A DNA stretch of 15,268 nucleotides, from contig JANWHF010000304.1 of assembly GCA_025450555.1 (NCBI GenBank), positions 1-15,268 of the forward strand. The letters run 5' to 3'. The notes below the pieces were generated by a model. That model made no database searches, was not told the origin of the DNA, and saw nothing but the letters and a program-made list of their open reading frames with translations. This document shows, piece by piece, positions 15,009-15,268 of this stretch (positions within the stretch are counted from its first letter, which is position 1; every line of letters starts with the position of its first letter). The position numbers and the translations under genes were made by a program. Source of the stretch: Tepidisphaeraceae bacterium (lineage in GTDB: Bacteria; Planctomycetota; Phycisphaerae; Tepidisphaerales; Tepidisphaeraceae).

Positions 15009-15109
15009 GTCGGCCGATTATTTCCGGGAGGAGTGAAGTATTGCAAAGTTGGATGCTGCAACGGAGGGGAATCCGGTGCTGCCCGACTTCTTTGGCTCTC
15101 TGTCGGCAT
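14969..15109 (-). pseudogene. N-terminal part of the frameshifted small membrane protein
   Basis: Reads 46 residues from ATG (15107-15109): 'MPTESQRSRAAPDSPPLQ' and on through 'YFTPPGNNRPTWDPKDLLP', then stops at TGA (14969-14971) just where a membrane helix begins in the neighbouring frame. An AAGGAG ribosome site lies seven bases upstream, within the last codons of the preceding gene, and the start is only three bases after that gene's stop, a typical operon join. The Pro-rich polar N-terminus and the following hydrophobic segment in the -1 frame suggest one original protein. No slippery heptamer is visible at the overlap, so an indel mutation or sequence error is more likely than programmed recoding. 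Confidence 0.45.
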
Positions 15110-15112
15110 CTT

Positions 15113-15268
15113 TCAACTCCTTGTTAAAGGAGCGCGCGTTGAAGAGGGCTTATCTGCCAGCCTCTCCGCATTTCTGTGCATCAAAACCCGGTAGATCCAG
15201 ACACCGCCGGTTAAAGCTGTAGCGAACACGACATAACCAGCTGTGAAAAGTCCACCTAATAGTTCAAA
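15113..15268 (-). CDS. C-terminal end of a small membrane protein, cut by window edge
   Basis: The last 51 codons of a gene that enters from the right edge and ends at TGA (15113-15115). It contains a hydrophobic segment 'GGLFTAGYVVFATALTGGVW' followed by a polar, basic tail 'RVLMHRNAERLADKPSS', consistent with a C-terminal membrane helix and a cytoplasmic tail. Its final codons include the AAGGAG ribosome site for the next gene, whose ATG is three bases past the stop, so the two are probably co-transcribed. No family can be recognised from this fragment. Confidence 0.55.
   Translation of the reverse strand, partial: FELLGGLFTAGYVVFATALTGGVWIYRVLMHRNAERLADKPSSTRAPLTRS

Overview
The window looks like chromosomal DNA of a planctomycete, probably of the Phycisphaerae type. 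This is inferred from several signs: GC-rich coding sequence, a LEPR-like 'LERRSMISG' motif near the N-terminus of one protein, very large FHA-domain and low-complexity proteins, and many small lineage-type hypothetical membrane proteins. No rRNA, tRNA, CRISPR array, insertion sequence or phage gene was seen. The content is mostly housekeeping and envelope genes.

Layout. 1-1773 (minus strand): the 5' part of a PfkB-family sugar kinase running off the left edge, a HIT-family nucleotide phosphorylase/hydrolase, and a small disordered hypothetical protein. 1960-3866 (plus): dnaX, the clamp-loader subunit gene. It is split over two frames joined at a run of ten A's, so it should yield a short gamma (407 aa) and a long tau (635 aa). 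3877-4896 (minus, tail-to-tail with dnaX): a GYF_2-domain membrane protein with four membrane segments. 5055-6473 (plus): a CNNM/HlyC-CorC family membrane protein with paired CBS domains. 6550-6729 (plus): a CsbD-like stress protein. A strong hairpin separates it from 6862-7515 (minus), a hypothetical protein with the LEPR-like motif. 7820-13357 (minus): a giant 1845-residue protein with two N-terminal FHA domains, a roughly 1000-residue Pro/Glu/Ala linker, and a C-terminal membrane/coiled-coil module resembling Wzz-type polysaccharide co-polymerases. 13649-14647 (minus): thioredoxin-reductase-like ferredoxin-NADP+ reductase. 14727-15268 (minus): small membrane-protein genes in an operon-like arrangement. 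One appears frameshifted, and the most upstream one is cut by the window edge.

The genes do not form one obvious pathway. The two observations most worth following are the dnaX recoding site, where the A-run, the early stop and the continuing -1 frame are all directly visible, and the FHA-to-Wzz fusion. The fusion would physically couple phosphothreonine recognition in the cytoplasm to a putative exopolysaccharide chain-length or export machine in the envelope.
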